Assembly: GCA_900552415.1 (NCBI GenBank)
Contig: USAD01000024.1
Coordinates: forward strand, 1 to 16,066
Length of the DNA: 16,066 nt
Direction: 5' to 3'
Origin: an uncultured Parabacteroides sp.
GTDB lineage: Bacteria > Bacteroidota > Bacteroidia > Bacteroidales > Tannerellaceae
The notes beneath the pieces were generated by a model. It was given only the letters and a program-made list of their open reading frames with translations, did no database searches and was not told where the DNA came from. The position numbers and the translations under genes were made by a program. Each line of letters opens with the position of its first letter. Position 1 is the first letter of the stretch. Shown piece by piece: positions 14,542 through 16,066 of the stretch.

Positions 14542-16066
14542 ATGAAAGAAAACATAAAGAAAGTCCTGATTCTCGGTTCCGGCGCCCTCAAGATCGGTGA
14601 GGCGGGCGAGTTCGACTATTCAGGCAGCCAGGCATTGAAAGCCATCAAGGAGGAGGGAATTGAGACCGTCTTGATCAACCCCAATATCGCGACGGTGCAG
14701 ACGTCGGATGGCGTGGCGGATACGGTCTATTTCTTGCCCGTGACACCCTTCTTCGTCGAGAAGGTGATCGCCAAGGAGCGTCCCGACGGCATCCTTCTGG
14801 CTTTTGGCGGACAGACGGCGCTGAACTGTGGCGTCGCGCTCTATCAGAGTGGTGTCCTGGAGAAGTATCATGTCGAGGTGCTGGGAACGCCCGTGCAGGC
14901 CATTATGGATACGGAGGATCGCGAGTTGTTCGTGCAACGCCTGGACGAGATCGGCGTGAAGACAATCAAGAGCGAGGCGGTCGAGAACGCCGCCGACGCG
15001 CGCCGTGCGGCAGCCGAGCTGGGTTATCCGGTCATTGTCCGCGCCGCTTATGCCCTTGGTGGTCTGGGCTCCGGTTTCTGCGACAATGAGGAAGAGCTTA
15101 ACACATTGGTCGAGAAGGCCTTCTCGTTCTCTCCTCAAGTATTGGTTGAGAAAAGTTTGAAGGGCTGGAAAGAGGTGGAATATGAGGTGGTACGCGACCG
15201 TTTCGACAATTGCATCACCGTTTGTAATATGGAGAACTTCGACCCGCTGGGCATCCACACGGGCGAGAGTATCGTCATCGCGCCTTCACAGACCTTGAGC
15301 AATACGGACTATCACAAGCTGCGTGAGCTGGCCATCCGCATCATCCGCCACATCGGCATCGTGGGCGAGTGTAATGTGCAATATGCGTACGATCCGGAGT
15401 CGGAGGATTATCGGGTGATCGAGGTGAACGCTCGCTTGAGCCGCTCGTCGGCGTTGGCGTCGAAGGCGACCGGCTATCCGCTGGCTTTCGTGGCCGCCAA
15501 GTTGGGCTTGGGCTATGGCCTGTTCGACCTGAAGAACTCGGTGACGAAGACGACCAGCGCCTTCTTTGAGCCGGCCTTGGACTATGTGGTTTGTAAGATC
15601 CCGCGTTGGGATTTGGGCAAGTTCCACGGTGTGGCTCGCGAATTGGGCTCGAGCATGAAATCGGTCGGCGAGGTGATGGCCATCGGCCGTACTTTCGAGG
15701 AGGCGTTGCAGAAGGGCTTGCGTATGATCGGCCAGGGCATGCATGGCTTCGTCGAGAACAAGGAGCTGGTGATCCCCGATATCGACAAGGCGCTCCACGA
15801 ACCGACTGACCGTCGTATCTTCGTGATCTCGAAGGCCTTCAGGGCAGGTTATAGCGTGGACCAGATTCATGAGCTGACCAAGATCGACCGCTGGTTCCTC
15901 CAGAAACTTTATGATATCATGCAGACCTCCAAGGAGCTGCATGCCTACGACCTGAAAGGGGTCAGCCGCTGGAAACTTGATCCGGCCTTAGTACGCCGGG
16001 CGAAGATTCAGGGTTTCTCCGATTTCCAGATCGCTCGGGCGATCGGGCTTGATGATCTCGAGAAGG
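14542..16066 (+). CDS. carB: Carbamoyl-phosphate synthase large subunit (partial, C-terminus beyond right edge)
   Basis: CarB makes carbamoyl phosphate from bicarbonate, two ATP and the ammonia from CarA. The frame opens at ATG 14542 and gives 508 residues before the edge, about the first half of a protein of roughly 1070 residues. The first ATP-grasp unit is complete: [18 protein letters not shown] (11-28), [10 protein letters not shown] (88-97), [13 protein letters not shown] (167-179), [13 protein letters not shown] (207-219), [14 protein letters not shown] (239-252) and the carboxyphosphate motif [17 protein letters not shown]. The allosteric and second ATP-grasp parts are beyond the window. 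[13 protein letters not shown] and APSQTL match the eukaryotic CAD form, whereas E. coli has RPSFTMGGTGGG and APAQTL. Last gene visible in the operon. Confidence 0.97.
   Translation, partial: MKENIKKVLILGSGALKIGEAGEFDYSGSQALKAIKEEGIETVLINPNIATVQTSDGVADTVYFLPVTPFFVEKVIAKERPDGILLAFGGQTALNCGVALYQSGVLEKYHVEVLGTPVQAIMDTEDRELFVQRLDEIGVKTIKSEAVENAADARRAAAELGYPVIVRAAYALGGLGSGFCDNEEELNTLVEKAFSFSPQVLVEKSLKGWKEVEYEVVRDRFDNCITVCNMENFDPLGIHTGESIVIAPSQTLSNTDYHKLRELAIRIIRHIGIVGECNVQYAYDPESEDYRVIEVNARLSRSSALASKATGYPLAFVAAKLGLGYGLFDLKNSVTKTTSAFFEPALDYVVCKIPRWDLGKFHGVARELGSSMKSVGEVMAIGRTFEEALQKGLRMIGQGMHGFVENKELVIPDIDKALHEPTDRRIFVISKAFRAGYSVDQIHELTKIDRWFLQKLYDIMQTSKELHAYDLKGVSRWKLDPALVRRAKIQGFSDFQIARAIGLDDLEK

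Noticed and set aside
1..16066. Search for tRNA, rRNA, CRISPR arrays, insertion sequences and a toxin-antitoxin or phage cassette
   Set aside because: No cloverleaf, repeat-spacer array, transposase or phage gene was seen. The NikR-like ribbon-helix-helix gene was considered as an antitoxin, but its C-terminal domain is of NikR type and it has no toxin partner.

Overview
The window looks like chromosome of a member of the Bacteroidales (phylum Bacteroidota). The evidence is the promoter style (TAnnTTTG-type -7 boxes, mostly weak Shine-Dalgarno sequences), an archaeal/eukaryotic-type prolyl-tRNA synthetase, a TonB-dependent outer-membrane receptor, and a long amidophosphoribosyltransferase-like gene placed directly before carAB. 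I cannot name the genus. No rRNA, tRNA, CRISPR array, insertion sequence or integrase gene is visible.

Region 1 (1-2316, minus strand) is a type I restriction-modification module: hsdM followed by hsdS, which runs off the left edge. Its DNA is visibly more AT-rich than the rest, especially hsdS, which suggests an acquired module. The 396-base divergent region to its right (2187-2582) holds the likely hsd promoter, a large imperfect dyad in the hsd leader, and a perfect 12-bp inverted repeat whose right arm lies inside the likely promoter of the next gene.

Region 2 (2583-5949, plus) has a secreted GDSL/SGNH hydrolase, proS, xpt (xanthine phosphoribosyltransferase) and a NikR-family ribbon-helix-helix regulator, closed by a hairpin-plus-T8 terminator. 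Region 3 (5950-7984) is a short but densely palindromic intergenic stretch followed by a TonB-dependent receptor. The intergenic stretch carries two sites of the form GTGRCA-N16-TGTYAY, the same 6-16-6 layout as the E. coli NikR operator. The regulator has lost three of the four canonical nickel ligands. Regulator, operators and receptor together look like a metal- or ligand-responsive uptake switch with changed specificity. This is the most interesting unit in the window.

Region 4 (8071-11147, plus) is a tight three-gene operon: a GNAT acetyltransferase fused to a carbon-nitrogen hydrolase, a DUF2148-type Fe-S protein, and a 325-residue protein of unknown family that ends in a sliding-clamp-binding-like motif. 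Region 5 (11400-16066, plus) is an apparent operon of a long PurF-like amidophosphoribosyltransferase, carA and carB (cut by the right edge). It links glutamine amide transfer to carbamoyl phosphate, pyrimidine and arginine synthesis. CarA and CarB resemble the animal CAD-type enzymes in their motifs more than the E. coli enzymes.
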